Counted from the stretch's first letter, positions 35,964 to 44,751 are shown. The stretch: DNA of 64,000 bases from Bacillus amyloliquefaciens DSM 7 = ATCC 23350 (GCF_000196735.1 NC_014551.1:1297001-1361000), one strand, 5' to 3'. Notes: generated by a model from the letters alone, not told the origin. Made by a program: numbers and translations.

Positions 35964-37312
35964 AATTATCGACAAAGTACCTTATTAATATCATTGCCTC
36001 AATTTTGTTTTTTCCGATAGCGTTTTTAGGCGTTAATTTTCTATATTATGTTACGTTAACATATATTATTGATCATCAGGGACAAGTACATTATGAACCA
36101 AATAAACTTGAAAGTGATTGGAAATCCGATGTCGAAAACTTATCAGGAAAGTCTAATCGGGAAATTACGGCTGCTTTCCAGCACATGAAGCAATATAAAC
36201 ACTCTGATATCATTTGGATAAATGATAAGGGAAAGGTGATTTTTTCGACATCAGATCGGTTCGCCAAAAAAGGTGAGCTGATTCATGTAAGCGAATTGAC
36301 CAAATTCATGGAACAAAACCAACCGAAATATTTATTGCTGAGTGCTTATTTAAGTGGAAATGAAGACAGCGGGTATGCATTTTTAGAAACTCCGCGATCA
36401 ATTATAGGATCTCAATGGGAAGTTATGAGGGCTAAGTATTCCTATATATGGTTTATCGCTTTGATTTTTGTCTGTTCACTGTTTGTGTTCAATTCGTGGA
36501 TGTTTTTTGCAAAAATACAAAAAAGGTTAATTTCTCTGGGGAATCATATGAAAAAACAAGATAATGACGGCATACCGGAATTTGTAACAGTTAAACAGAA
36601 TGATGAATTGGGACAAGTGGAATATTCATTCAATCAGATGGTTGAAGAACTGAGGAACAGCAGACTAAAAGAGCGTGAAGAAGGAGAAATCCGAAAAAAC
36701 TTAATTGCTGATTTATCTCATGACTTAAGGACACCTCTTACGGGTATCAGAGGACATACATTTACGTTAAAGAATGAAATAAACAGCGAAAAGGGAAAGC
36801 GTTCACTAGGCATTATAAATGATAAAATAACTTTTATGGGCGAACTGATTGACAATTTGTCATCATTTTCTCTTCTTGCCGCAGGTAAATTGCCTCTTCA
36901 TAAAAAGAGCTGTGACATCTTAAAGATTATACGTTCCTCGTTAACAGCTTGGTATCCGATTTTTGAGAAAGAGCACTTTACAATAGATATTGACCTGCAA
37001 GAAAACATTGTGTGGGAAATAGACGAGACTTGGCTGAAAAGAATTCTTGATAACATTTTTCAGAATGTTTTGCGCCATGCAAATTCAGGAAAATACGTCT
37101 CAGTACAGACAAAGTTAATTGAAAACAAACCCGTTATCATAATTGAGGATATGGGCCCGGGAATGAATTATAAATCCGAAAGAAAAGGCGCTGGAATTGG
37201 ATTATCTATCATTAATATGATGCTCAGCCAGATGAGGCTTGAACATAAAATAAAGAGCAATCAAAATGGAACGGTTTTTATTATTAACCAAAACAGCAGT
37301 GAAGAAACGTGA
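35960..37312 (+). CDS. Sensor histidine kinase
   Basis: A 450-residue membrane kinase: helix at about 8-35, an extracellular sensing domain of about 120 residues, a second helix at about 160-185, HAMP-like linker, phosphoacceptor H254 in ADLSHDLRTPLTGIRGH, and the ATPase domain with NIFQNVLRHA, DMGPGM and GAGIGLSI. The full-size sensor domain sets it apart from the short BceS kinases. It probably controls the adjacent transporter genes, which are now broken. Confidence 0.88.
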   Translation: MKLSTKYLINIIASILFFPIAFLGVNFLYYVTLTYIIDHQGQVHYEPNKLESDWKSDVENLSGKSNREITAAFQHMKQYKHSDIIWINDKGKVIFSTSDRFAKKGELIHVSELTKFMEQNQPKYLLLSAYLSGNEDSGYAFLETPRSIIGSQWEVMRAKYSYIWFIALIFVCSLFVFNSWMFFAKIQKRLISLGNHMKKQDNDGIPEFVTVKQNDELGQVEYSFNQMVEELRNSRLKEREEGEIRKNLIADLSHDLRTPLTGIRGHTFTLKNEINSEKGKRSLGIINDKITFMGELIDNLSSFSLLAAGKLPLHKKSCDILKIIRSSLTAWYPIFEKEHFTIDIDLQENIVWEIDETWLKRILDNIFQNVLRHANSGKYVSVQTKLIENKPVIIIEDMGPGMNYKSERKGAGIGLSIINMMLSQMRLEHKIKSNQNGTVFIINQNSSEET

Positions 37313-37337
37313 AGCCATAGCGGTTTCACGTATTTTT
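37307..37337 (+). terminator. Terminator after the kinase gene
   Basis: ACGTGAA / TTTCACGT hairpin followed by ATTTTTAT, starting within the last codon. Confidence 0.65.
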
Positions 37338-37426
37338 ATGTTGAGAAATTTAAACTTAAATTAACCTTGATTATATCTTCTTTTTAACCTCGTAAGTTTA
37401 TATTATAAACAGAACAAGACGGAAAG

Positions 37427-37720
37427 GGATGATGAGAAGCGGGAAAGGCTGATCCAGCTTTAATATCCAAGAATATCAATGTTTCTATAAAAAAGAAAGA
37501 AATTTTACATGATATAAATTTAACACTGGAAAAAGGGAAAATATACGGTTTATTAGGTCCTAATGGGGCAGGAAAAGCACATTGCTTAAAGTGCTTTTAG
37601 GGATATTTCCTTCCGCTGCAGCTTATTAAGATTAGCAGCGGCATTTTTTTCTACTATGAGCCTTCTAACGATTTCGGTTGTTCTCATGTTTGTACGTATA
37701 TTTGAAAATAACAGAATGTA
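37427..37720 (+). pseudogene. Collapsed ABC transporter locus (ATPase front + permease end)
   Basis: The frame reads ISKNINVSIKKKEILHDINL and IYGLLGPNGAGK, an ATPase front with Walker A. One A is missing at about 37577, so the frame slips, where STLLKVLLGIF would follow. After FPSAAA (about 37620) the sequence jumps to LLRLAAAFFSTMSLLTISVV and VLMFVRIFENNRM, the last helix of a permease. An internal deletion has removed most of the ATPase and permease genes. The start region is also unclear. Confidence 0.75.
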
Positions 37721-37738
37721 AATGGAGGATGATATGAC

Positions 37739-37930
37739 ATGGAGCAGGTTATTTTCGTAGTTTCAATGCTCGCTTTAGGAGTTACGCTGGTTATATTTTT
37801 CGGAATGATTTTGAATAACGGATTAAAAGGAGTATTAAACTTCTCAAGAAAACCTGTAAAATTTATGACTGGATCATTTTTGATATACATTATTGCGTTT
37901 GCTGTTTATATTTTAATAAGTGTAAAGTAA
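37739..37930 (+). CDS. Small two-helix membrane protein
   Basis: A 63-residue protein with two hydrophobic segments (IFVVSMLALGVTLVIFFGMI and FLIYIIAFAVYILISV) joined by a basic loop (FSRKPVKF). GGAGG lies 10 bases upstream. It follows the permease remnant and may have been the last gene of the transporter or immunity operon. Family not recognised. Confidence 0.55.
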   Translation: MEQVIFVVSMLALGVTLVIFFGMILNNGLKGVLNFSRKPVKFMTGSFLIYIIAFAVYILISVK

Positions 37931-38065
37931 TATTTAACTTCGATATTGGAAATCTGACGCGGATGTGAATTAGGAAATACCGGACAATTAGTTTGAACTC
38001 CCTGAGATTAGTTGATAAAGAGATGCCCACCTCATTGGCTTTGGATTAGGGGGATTTATCCTAAA

Positions 38066-38100
38066 TAAAAAAAGCGATCCTGTAAAGGACGCTTTTTTTA
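38066..38100. terminator. Terminator after yjnA
   Basis: AAAAAAAGCG...CGCTTTTTTT with an inner TCC/GGA pair; T runs on both strands. It closes yjnA on the minus strand. Confidence 0.75.
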
Positions 38101-38862
38101 TATTAATTTTATTCCGCTGATCAAAATAATCGCCGCCATCACAAACTGCAGCGGGCGCGGTGAGAATTTCGGCGAAAAGAAACTGCCGAGGAGGACACCC
38201 GGCACAGAGCCGATCAACAGATTCAATACGAGCAGGTAATCGACGCTGCCGAAGCTTGCGTTTAAGAGACCGGCAGCCGTTACAAGTAAAAAGGCATGTG
38301 CGATATCTGTTCCCACCACTTCTGCCGTTTTCATTCTGAATAGGTACAGCATGGCGATCGCAAATAATGAGCCGGACCCAATTGATGTCAGGCCGACGAT
38401 GAAGCCGAAAATGACGCCGATCAGTATCATGAGTCCCCGCTTTTCTTCAAGCGTTTTTTGCTGCCAGCGGTTCGGCCGCAGTTTTTTATCGAAAAAAAGA
38501 CGGGCGATAATGGAAATGGCGACAAGTGTCAGCACGTAGCCTAGCGCATGTTTGATAATCTGCTCCTGATGCTGGTGAAAAGCGGGGAACAAGTGAAGAA
38601 CGCCGATGGCGGCTGATGCGCTGGGAATGCTTCCGAGCGCCAAGTAGCCGACAAGTTTAAAATGAACGGTACGCTGCTTCCAATGAGAAACGACACCGAA
38701 CAGTTTCGTGATGGAATTATATAAAAGGTCAGTGCCGACGGCGATAGACGGGTTGATTCCTAAAACGATCAGCAAAGGAGTCAAAAGCGCCGCTCCTCCC
38801 ACACCCGTCAATCCGACCAGCGTCCCGACGATGAAACCCATGAACACAATGCTTACAGTCAT
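38098..38862 (-). CDS. yjnA: TauE/SafE-family sulfite exporter-like protein
   Basis: A 254-residue membrane protein with about eight helices and the duplicated family pattern: FMGFIVGTLVGLTGVGGAAL near the N-terminus and IFGFIVGLTSIGSGSLFAIA in the second half. The family exports sulfite, sulfoacetate or other organic anions. Length and position (between the uxa region and yjoA) match B. subtilis YjnA. The substrate is not known. Confidence 0.85.
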   Translation of the reverse strand: MTVSIVFMGFIVGTLVGLTGVGGAALLTPLLIVLGINPSIAVGTDLLYNSITKLFGVVSHWKQRTVHFKLVGYLALGSIPSASAAIGVLHLFPAFHQHQEQIIKHALGYVLTLVAISIIARLFFDKKLRPNRWQQKTLEEKRGLMILIGVIFGFIVGLTSIGSGSLFAIAMLYLFRMKTAEVVGTDIAHAFLLVTAAGLLNASFGSVDYLLVLNLLIGSVPGVLLGSFFSPKFSPRPLQFVMAAIILISGIKLI

Positions 38863-38962
38863 CTGTGTGCCTCCTGAATAATCCTACTATTTTTATCAGA
38901 TTATATATGATTAAGGGGCAGTAATCAATCGAATTTTCGGAAAATTTTATATGGAACAAAAA

Positions 38963-38998
38963 ATCCGCCAGTCTGCTTTATATCGCAGACCGGCGGAT
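38963..38998 (-). terminator. yjoA terminator
   Basis: Stem ATCCGCCAGTCTGC / GCAGACCGGCGGAT (one mismatch) followed on the minus strand by TTTTTTG. Confidence 0.85.
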
Positions 38999-39005
38999 CA
39001 TCGGT

Positions 39006-39473
39006 TTATGATTTTTGCTGATAAAACGGAAGTTCCGTGTGGCCCATTTCTCTTACATAAACGAAAAGATTGCCCTTATGATGAATTTCATGTTCCATGG
39101 CAAGCTGAAGGAGAGCGGCGCCGGTAATTTTTCTGCCGAAAGAGGCGGTCAGGTCAATTTCGCGGTTCAGCTGCTCTTCAGTCAGCTGTGACAGGATGAT
39201 TGCCGTTTTTTCAGTACACGTTTCAGCCAGTTTGACGAGGTCTGTTTCTGATTCTTCATTCGGTTTGTTCTGGATGGCTGATCCGTTTCCGTCGTTAATG
39301 ACGTTTGCAAACATGAGAAAAGAATAAACCATGTGTTTTACAAGTTCCTGAGCGGACATTGAAGTCTCTGCCGGTTTGTAATCGTAATGCTCGCGGCCGA
39401 TTTTTTGCGCCAGCTCAATCGTCACGTTTCGATGTGACAGAAAGTGGCTGACCAATTGATTTTGTGCTGTCAT
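39006..39473 (-). CDS. yjoA: DinB-family protein YjoA
   Basis: A 155-residue four-helix-bundle protein of the DinB/YfiT family. The metal-binding His residues are in SAQELVKHMVYSFLMF and MEHEIHHKGNLFVYVREMG. ATG 39473 follows TGGGGGT; the longer frame to 39629 runs through the rapA promoter and is unlikely. Family members are metal-dependent thiol transferases or of unknown role. It is divergent from rapA. Confidence 0.87.
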   Translation of the reverse strand: MTAQNQLVSHFLSHRNVTIELAQKIGREHYDYKPAETSMSAQELVKHMVYSFLMFANVINDGNGSAIQNKPNEESETDLVKLAETCTEKTAIILSQLTEEQLNREIDLTASFGRKITGAALLQLAMEHEIHHKGNLFVYVREMGHTELPFYQQKS

Positions 39474-39571
39474 GTGAAAACCCCCATTTATCAAGAATAT
39501 AAAGATGCAAAGATATGCTATATCAACGGCGCGGAAGAAACAAGCAATAAGCTCTTGATGGTGATATTTCG

Positions 39572-39636
39572 TTGCGGATATCCGAAATTCGACAATTGCG
39601 GTCTTTTTGCGTTCTTCTTTTTCTAGCAATTATGAT
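39572..39636 (+). promoter_or_regulatory. rapA promoter with ComA boxes
   Basis: TTGCGGATATCCGAAA (39572-39587) fits the ComA consensus TTGCGG-N4-CCGCAA with two mismatches. TTGCGGTCTTTTTGCG (39596-39611) adds a second half-site. A -35 TTGCGT (39607-39612) and -10 TATGAT (39631-39636) are 18 bases apart. In B. subtilis rapA is a ComA target. Confidence 0.7.
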
Positions 39637-39677
39637 AAAATATGACATATCTCGGTCATTCCAAAAGGGGGGATTTA

Positions 39678-40814
39678 TTGAGGATGAAGCAGACTATTCC
39701 GTCCTCTTTTGTCGGGCTCAAAATTAATGAATGGTACACCCATATCCGGCAGTTTCACGTCCTTGAGGCGGAGCGCGTCAAACGTGAAGTAGAGAGAGAG
39801 ATCGAGGATATGGAAGAAGATCAGGATCTGCTCTTGTATTATTCATTAATGGAATTCAGACACCGTGTCATGCTGGATTACATTAAGCCCTTAAAGGAGG
39901 ACCCTTCTCAGCCTGAGTTTTCAGAATTATTGGAAGACATTGAAGGCAACCAGTATAAACTGACAGGACTGCTTGATTACTATTTTAATTTTTTTCGAGG
40001 AATGTATGAATTTAAACAGAAAATGTTCCTAAACGCCATGATGTATTACAAACGGGCTGAAAAAAACCTCGCACTCGTTTCTGATGACATCGAGAAAGCT
40101 GAGTTTGCTTTTAAAATGGCCGAGATTTTTTACAACTTGAAACAAACCTACGTCTCCATGAGCTATGCGGTACAAGCCCTTGAAACGTACCAATCGTATG
40201 AGACGTACAACGTCCGCAGAATCCAATGTGAATTCGTTATTGCAGGGAATTATGATGACATGCAGTATCCAGAAAGAGCATTGCCCCACTTAGAACTTGC
40301 TTTAGATCTTGCAAAACAAGAAGGCAATCCACGTCTTATCAGTTCAGCCTTATATAATCTCGGAAACTGTTACGAAAAAATGGGAGACCTCTCTAAAGCA
40401 GCTGAATATTTTGAGACATCCGTTTCCATTTGCAAGTCAGAAAAGTTCGATAATCTTCCGCATTCTATTTACTCATTAACACAGGTTCTTTATAAACAGA
40501 ACACCACCGCCGAAGCAGAGAAGCAATACCGCCTCGGGCTGAGTATCGCCCGCGAATACAATGATGAATTGTTTGTAAATCTCTTTCAATTTTTACATGC
40601 GTTATACGGCAAGAAAATGGATAACGCATCCGTCAGGCACACGTTTGATTTTCTGGAGGAACACATGCTGTATCCGTATGTGGAAGAATTGGCGCATGAT
40701 GCTGCCAAATTTTACATGAAACACGGACAGCCTGAAAAAGCACTTACGTTTTATGAAAAAATGGTGCACGCCCAAAAACAAATCCAGAGAGGAGATTGTC
40801 TATATGAAATCTAA
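39678..40814 (+). CDS. rapA: Response regulator aspartate phosphatase RapA
   Basis: A 378-residue Rap protein: an N-terminal three-helix bundle (about 1-70) that contacts Spo0F, then six to seven TPR repeats (for example FVIAGNYDDMQYPERALPHL, SALYNLGNCYEKMGDLSKAA) that bind the Phr peptide. It removes phosphate from Spo0F and so delays sporulation. The TTG at 39678 gives the 378-residue RapA length; GGGG lies 5 bases upstream. It overlaps phrA by 11 bases. Confidence 0.95.
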   Translation: MRMKQTIPSSFVGLKINEWYTHIRQFHVLEAERVKREVEREIEDMEEDQDLLLYYSLMEFRHRVMLDYIKPLKEDPSQPEFSELLEDIEGNQYKLTGLLDYYFNFFRGMYEFKQKMFLNAMMYYKRAEKNLALVSDDIEKAEFAFKMAEIFYNLKQTYVSMSYAVQALETYQSYETYNVRRIQCEFVIAGNYDDMQYPERALPHLELALDLAKQEGNPRLISSALYNLGNCYEKMGDLSKAAEYFETSVSICKSEKFDNLPHSIYSLTQVLYKQNTTAEAEKQYRLGLSIAREYNDELFVNLFQFLHALYGKKMDNASVRHTFDFLEEHMLYPYVEELAHDAAKFYMKHGQPEKALTFYEKMVHAQKQIQRGDCLYEI

Positions 40815-40938
40815 ACTGTTGTCAGGATTGCTGCTTGTTGCTGTCGGGTTCAGCTTTACACAGGTGATCGGCCATGAAAGCCATTTGGAAAACCAAGCGG
40901 ACGGCACATTCCATATTGCCGCGCGAAACCAAACATAA
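40804..40938 (+). CDS. phrA: Phr signalling peptide precursor PhrA
   Basis: A 44-residue precursor with an N-terminal export signal (SGLLLVAVGFSFTQ). It ends in ARNQT, exactly the mature PhrA pentapeptide of B. subtilis that is exported, cleaved, re-imported and then inhibits RapA. GAGAGGAG precedes the ATG. The overlap with rapA is the usual rap-phr arrangement. Confidence 0.95.
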   Translation: MKSKLLSGLLLVAVGFSFTQVIGHESHLENQADGTFHIAARNQT

Positions 40939-40942
40939 CATA

Positions 40943-40974
40943 AAGACCCTTCTTTGGAAGGGTCTTGTTTTTTG
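40943..40974 (+). terminator. phrA terminator
   Basis: Perfect 10-bp stem AAGACCCTTC / GAAGGGTCTT with loop TTTG, followed by GTTTTTT. Confidence 0.9.
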
Positions 40975-41081
40975 CTGTGCGTAACCATTCCATTTTTATC
41001 CGATTGAAGGGTCTATGTACTCAAGATATCTGTCCTACGAATGCCACCTATTTATGAAAAAGGCATAAGGAGAGATGAAGA

Positions 41082-42035
41082 GTGGGGATTGAAGTGAAAA
41101 AGCGGCTCGTATCGGCTGATAAATATGCGTTAAAATGTCCGAACCCGATGACGCCGGAGTATATTACCATCCATAACACGGCAAATGACGCATCCGCCGC
41201 TAATGAGATCAGCTATATGACGGGGAACAGCGAATCAACGAGCTATCATTTTGCAGTTGATGACAAAGAAGTGATCCAGGGAATTCCGTTGGACCGGAAT
41301 GCCTGGCATTCGGGGGACGGCACGAACGGTACCGGAAACCGGAAGTCGATTGCTATTGAAATCTGTTACAGTAAGTCAGGCGGCGAACGGTACAGAGCCG
41401 CAGAGAAATTGGCGATTGAATTTGCGGCGCAGCTTTTGAAGGAGCGGGGCTGGGGGATTGACAGAATCAGAAAGCACCAGGACTGGAACGGAAAGTACTG
41501 CCCGCACCGCATTTTGTCTGAAGGACGCTGGGATGAAGTGAAGGCGGATATTGAGAAGCAATTAAACGGAAGTATGCCGCTGAAAAAGGCGTCCGTTTCT
41601 TCTTCCGTGTCTGAATACCATGTAAAAAAAGGCGACACCTTATCGGAAATCGCCGCATCGCACGGTGTCAGTATAAAATCGCTGCAAAGCATGAATCATA
41701 TCACTGATCCGAACCGCATTACAGTCGGACAGGTGATCAAGCTCCCTCAGACGGGTTCTTCTTCAAAAAGTCAGGCTGCGTCATCCTATCCGCTCCCATC
41801 CGGGGTGATCAAAGTGACGAAACCGCTGACGAAAGGGACAAACGTGAAACAAGTGCAGACCGCTTTATCCGCCCTTTATTTTTATCCTGATAAAGGAGCA
41901 AAAAATCACGGGGCGGACGGTGTTTACGGCCCGAAAACGGCAAATGCCGTAAAACGTTTTCAATCTGTCAGCGGATTAACGGCAGACGGAATTTACGGCC
42001 CGAAAACGAAGGCGAAAATCGAAGAAAAACTGTAA
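41082..42035 (+). CDS. xlyB: N-acetylmuramoyl-L-alanine amidase XlyB
   Basis: A 317-residue cell-wall hydrolase that cuts the bond between muramic acid and the peptide. It has an Amidase_2 domain (about 20-155, zinc ligands in EYITIHNTAND and DWNGKYCPHR), a LysM domain (YHVKKGDTLSEIAASHGVSI), and a peptidoglycan-binding domain with two DGxYGPKT repeats. GTG start behind AAGGAGAG. XlyB is one of the autolysins next to PBSX; the length matches. Confidence 0.93.
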   Translation: MGIEVKKRLVSADKYALKCPNPMTPEYITIHNTANDASAANEISYMTGNSESTSYHFAVDDKEVIQGIPLDRNAWHSGDGTNGTGNRKSIAIEICYSKSGGERYRAAEKLAIEFAAQLLKERGWGIDRIRKHQDWNGKYCPHRILSEGRWDEVKADIEKQLNGSMPLKKASVSSSVSEYHVKKGDTLSEIAASHGVSIKSLQSMNHITDPNRITVGQVIKLPQTGSSSKSQAASSYPLPSGVIKVTKPLTKGTNVKQVQTALSALYFYPDKGAKNHGADGVYGPKTANAVKRFQSVSGLTADGIYGPKTKAKIEEKL

Positions 42036-42041
42036 TCAATA

Positions 42042-42068
42042 AAACGGAAGCACCCCGGGCTTCCGTTT
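42042..42068. terminator. Terminator between xlyB and yjqA
   Basis: Perfect 10-bp stem AAACGGAAGC / GCTTCCGTTT between the convergent genes. Confidence 0.85.
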
Positions 42069-42072
42069 CTTC

Positions 42073-42450
42073 TTACATACAAACTGCGGCAAGGGCCTTT
42101 TGAATATCATAAATGCTTTCATCTTTTTTAAATTGCTTTGAGACAGCGGGAACCTCCGCGCCGGAAATCCAAATTTTCAGCTCTGAATCCAAGTCAAAGC
42201 GGCCGGCGGTTTCTACACTGAATCTGGAAATGCTTTTGTACGGAATGGATTGAACCTCCGTTTTCTTACCCGTAAGTCCCTGTTTATCAACAAGAATAAG
42301 ACGCTTATCCGTAAACACAATGATATCGCGGACGAGCTTAAACGCGGCATTGACATTTTCACCTTCCAGCAAAATACGGGCCAGTTCTTCTCTTGCTTCA
42401 GCCGTTGATATTGTCGACGCGTTACCAAGCAATCCATTGATGAACCCCAT
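42073..42450 (-). CDS. yjqA: PH-domain protein YjqA
   Basis: A 125-residue bacterial pleckstrin-homology protein: FKLVRDIIVFTDKRLILVDK then VQSIPYKSISRFSVETAG form the PH core. Function unknown. It lies between xlyB and yjqB as in B. subtilis. Confidence 0.87.
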   Translation of the reverse strand: MGFINGLLGNASTISTAEAREELARILLEGENVNAAFKLVRDIIVFTDKRLILVDKQGLTGKKTEVQSIPYKSISRFSVETAGRFDLDSELKIWISGAEVPAVSKQFKKDESIYDIQKALAAVCM

Positions 42451-42550
42451 GATATATCCCCCCTGATACGTATTCTATCAAATCATACTATAAAAAGGTT
42501 TTCATTCCTAGATGAGTAGAGTAAACTGGTGCTGACTGGTAAAGGAGAGC

Positions 42551-43162
42551 ATGTTAAACATGAAAGATCGATATGACAGCTTCGCAGCTCTTTCTGCTGC
42601 TGAATCGGAATACCGGATTATTTATGAAGAAAAAAAGGGAAGTGAATGTATCGTCCTCGCTCCCCACGGCGGCAGAATTGAACCCGGTGTCAGTGAGCTG
42701 GTGCGGGCATTTTCTGACCAAAGTTCAATTTACTTATTTGAAGGCACGAAGCAGTGCAACAACCGTTTTCTCCACTTGACAAGCACACGTTTTGACGAAC
42801 CGCTGGCTGTAGAAAAAGTAACTGCTCACCATTATGCACTGGCTTTTCATGGGTATCATGATCTGAAAACGGCAAATACACTCGTCGGGGGCGCGGATCT
42901 GGAAAAAGCCAGACGTATTTGTGATCTGCTGCGTGAAGCGGGGTTTTGCGCCGAACTAACGGATATGAACGATCGGCTGGCAGGTGTGAATCCCGGGAAT
43001 ATTGTCAATCGGACAAAAAGGAAAATGGGGCTGCAATTGGAAGTAAGCACGGCACAGAGAAGCGCGCTGTTCAGCAATTTCGGCTGCCGGAGAGAAACGT
43101 ACACGCCGACCGATCTGTTTTTTCGGTATGTAGAAGCCGTAAAGCTCGGTTTTTATGAGTAA
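42551..43162 (+). CDS. yjqB: Phage-type poly-gamma-glutamate hydrolase family protein
   Basis: A 203-residue zinc-dependent hydrolase related to phage PghP, which degrades the gamma-PGA capsule. Metal-site features are [20 protein letters not shown] and FHGYH. A conserved C-terminal [14 protein letters not shown] completes the fold. AAAGGAG precedes two candidate ATGs (42551, 42560). It is next to PBSX, so it may help phage or host shed capsule. Confidence 0.87.
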   Translation: MLNMKDRYDSFAALSAAESEYRIIYEEKKGSECIVLAPHGGRIEPGVSELVRAFSDQSSIYLFEGTKQCNNRFLHLTSTRFDEPLAVEKVTAHHYALAFHGYHDLKTANTLVGGADLEKARRICDLLREAGFCAELTDMNDRLAGVNPGNIVNRTKRKMGLQLEVSTAQRSALFSNFGCRRETYTPTDLFFRYVEAVKLGFYE

Positions 43163-43304
43163 ATGAACCGGATTCGCACCGCCTGCCCATTCTTTCTGCA
43201 CCGGGGCTGTGTGAAAGAGCTTAAATATCACGCAGGAAGCGCTTGGCGGGCAGTACGGTGGGAACAGCGTCTGATACAGGCTTCACAATACCTTTCTTCT
43301 GATG
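43163..43304. other. Short spacer between yjqB and the phage element
   Basis: No gene seen. In B. subtilis a catalase-like gene (yjqC) lies here; no clear trace of it is present. This point marks the left edge of the PBSX-like element. Confidence 0.4.
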
Positions 43305-43895
43305 TCAGCTTTCAATAAAATACGGCGCTTTTTCTTCAGCGGCATGCAAGTGTTTTTGCCTGCCTTCGTAATACACATTTGGACGCTTGTCGGATAGAAG
43401 ACAAGCGAGCCGCTTCTGAAATTGAATACCTGCTTTACGCCGTTCAAACAGCTCAAGCCTTTTTTCCGCAAATGATGCCGTCACCCGGAAAGCGGCTGCG
43501 ATTAAAATGACGGCATGGCTTCTCCGCTGGGGAAGCTCCATGTTTAACAGCATAAAGGTCGGTACACAGAAGTGGTACATAAAATGGTTGGCTTGGAATT
43601 CCTGCAGTTCCCTGAACAGCTTGTTCATGTGAAAATGATTACCGGTATGCTTCAGCACATGGCACAGTTCGTGTGCAAAATCCTCCCATTGCTCCTCAGG
43701 TGACTTTTTTTGATTCAGGACGATGCTGTACATGCCGTCCCGCTTCAGCATCATGCTGTGCGTATCTTCAAAATGAATCCAAATATCAAGCTCCTTGGCA
43801 ATTGTTTGCATATCAATATGGAGAGGGGCGGTCATTCCCATGCGGCAATATAAGTTTTTGACGTATTCCTCCAGATGTGTTAAAAAATCGCCCAA
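43305..43895 (-). CDS. xkdA: ImmA/IrrE-type metallopeptidase XkdA
   Basis: A 196-residue protein with a zinc protease motif H75-E-L-C-H79 in EDFAHELCHVLKHTGNHFHM. The family (ImmA, IrrE) cleaves repressors such as ImmR of ICEBs1. The likely start is TTG 43895 behind AAAGGGTG. It lies next to the xre repressor on the same strand, and a LexA-type box lies just upstream. It is therefore a good candidate for the switch that removes Xre during DNA damage. Confidence 0.88.
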   Translation of the reverse strand: MGDFLTHLEEYVKNLYCRMGMTAPLHIDMQTIAKELDIWIHFEDTHSMMLKRDGMYSIVLNQKKSPEEQWEDFAHELCHVLKHTGNHFHMNKLFRELQEFQANHFMYHFCVPTFMLLNMELPQRRSHAVILIAAAFRVTASFAEKRLELFERRKAGIQFQKRLACLLSDKRPNVYYEGRQKHLHAAEEKAPYFIES

Positions 43896-43910
43896 TTGAA
43901 AACACCCTTT

Positions 43911-43924
43911 CGAACATATGTTCT
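43911..43924 (-). promoter_or_regulatory. LexA (SOS) box before xkdA
   Basis: CGAACATATGTTCT matches 13 of 14 positions of the Bacillus LexA consensus CGAACRNRYGTTYC. It sits 15 bases upstream of the xkdA start, where it could block transcription. The remainder of the gap to xre (43925-44042) holds no gene. Confidence 0.7.
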
Positions 43925-44042
43925 TTTTAAGTGAGAAAGAAAAGCCCTGATCGGACTTTGAATCAATTCCCTTTTCTTTTAAAAATAAACATTCAGCTTT
44001 TATATCGGCTGAACTTTAATCGATTTAAAGGAAAAGAGCGGA

Positions 44043-44381
44043 TTATTTATGTTTTGGCCTGCGGTTTTTCTCTTTTTCTTTTAAATAATTAATGAATTCA
44101 ATGGCCTGCTGTTTGCTTTCCGGCGAAAAGTCCTGCATGTCCCGATACGCGATCTGCAGGTCGGGATCAGCAAACAGATCTTCATCTGAAGGTTCTTTTC
44201 CGGTTAACAAATAATCCGTTGACACATTGAAATAATCCGCAAGCTTTTGCAGCGTTTCATAATCGGGTTCAGATCGGCCGTTTTCATAATGAGAATATCT
44301 GGCGCGCGAGACACCGATATGATTAGCGACTTCTTCCTGCGTTTTCTTTCCTCTGAGACTTTTTAATCTTCCGCCTATCAT
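44043..44381 (-). CDS. xre: PBSX repressor Xre
   Basis: A 112-residue repressor. The helix-turn-helix lies at about 1-60 ([20 protein letters not shown]), followed by a dimerisation tail ([17 protein letters not shown]). Xre keeps the PBSX element silent. It is divergent from the early operon, and palindromes lie in the 190-base gap. Confidence 0.92.
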   Translation of the reverse strand: MIGGRLKSLRGKKTQEEVANHIGVSRARYSHYENGRSEPDYETLQKLADYFNVSTDYLLTGKEPSDEDLFADPDLQIAYRDMQDFSPESKQQAIEFINYLKEKEKNRRPKHK

Positions 44382-44428
44382 CCGAATGACCTCTCTTTTT
44401 TCAACACCCTAAGTTACTTATGATTATA

Positions 44429-44536
44429 GATACAAAATGTATCAAAATAAAGGGATGATAAAAAAAGTATCAAAAAGGTCTTGATGATACGAAATGTATC
44501 GTATATAATCAACATCATAGAGATACAAAATGTATC
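44429..44536 (+). promoter_or_regulatory. Xre operators and early promoter
   Basis: Three palindromes: GATACAAAATGTATC (44429-44443), GATACGAAATGTATC (44486-44500) and GATACAAAATGTATC (44522-44536), plus a half-site GTATC at 44467-44471. The middle one lies inside a promoter with -35 TTGATG (44481-44486) and perfect -10 TATAAT (44504-44509), 17 bases apart. Repressor bound there would block RNA polymerase directly. Confidence 0.85.
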
Positions 44537-44571
44537 AAATAACGATAAGAAATTGATCAGGAGGGTGAGAG

Positions 44572-44751
44572 ATGCAGCCGATAATCATCTGTTTCAGCAG
44601 CAATCCGGCTGACCAGAAATGTTTAGGAAAAGCAGGCGGTTCGATTTCTTTTACCGCTTGCGGACTTCCGGTGTTCCGATTTGATAACCGATTGCAGTAT
44701 GAACGTTATATAAGGTTGAAGAAAAACGGAGATGTTCATGATGAATCGTAA
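44572..44751 (+). CDS. Small early phage protein
   Basis: A 59-residue protein behind CAGGAGGG, the first gene of the early operon. It contains SFTACGLPVFRFDNRLQYER and overlaps the next gene by 14 bases. It is not recognised, but the strong ribosome binding site and overlap make it a real gene. Confidence 0.65.
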   Translation: MQPIIICFSSNPADQKCLGKAGGSISFTACGLPVFRFDNRLQYERYIRLKKNGDVHDES

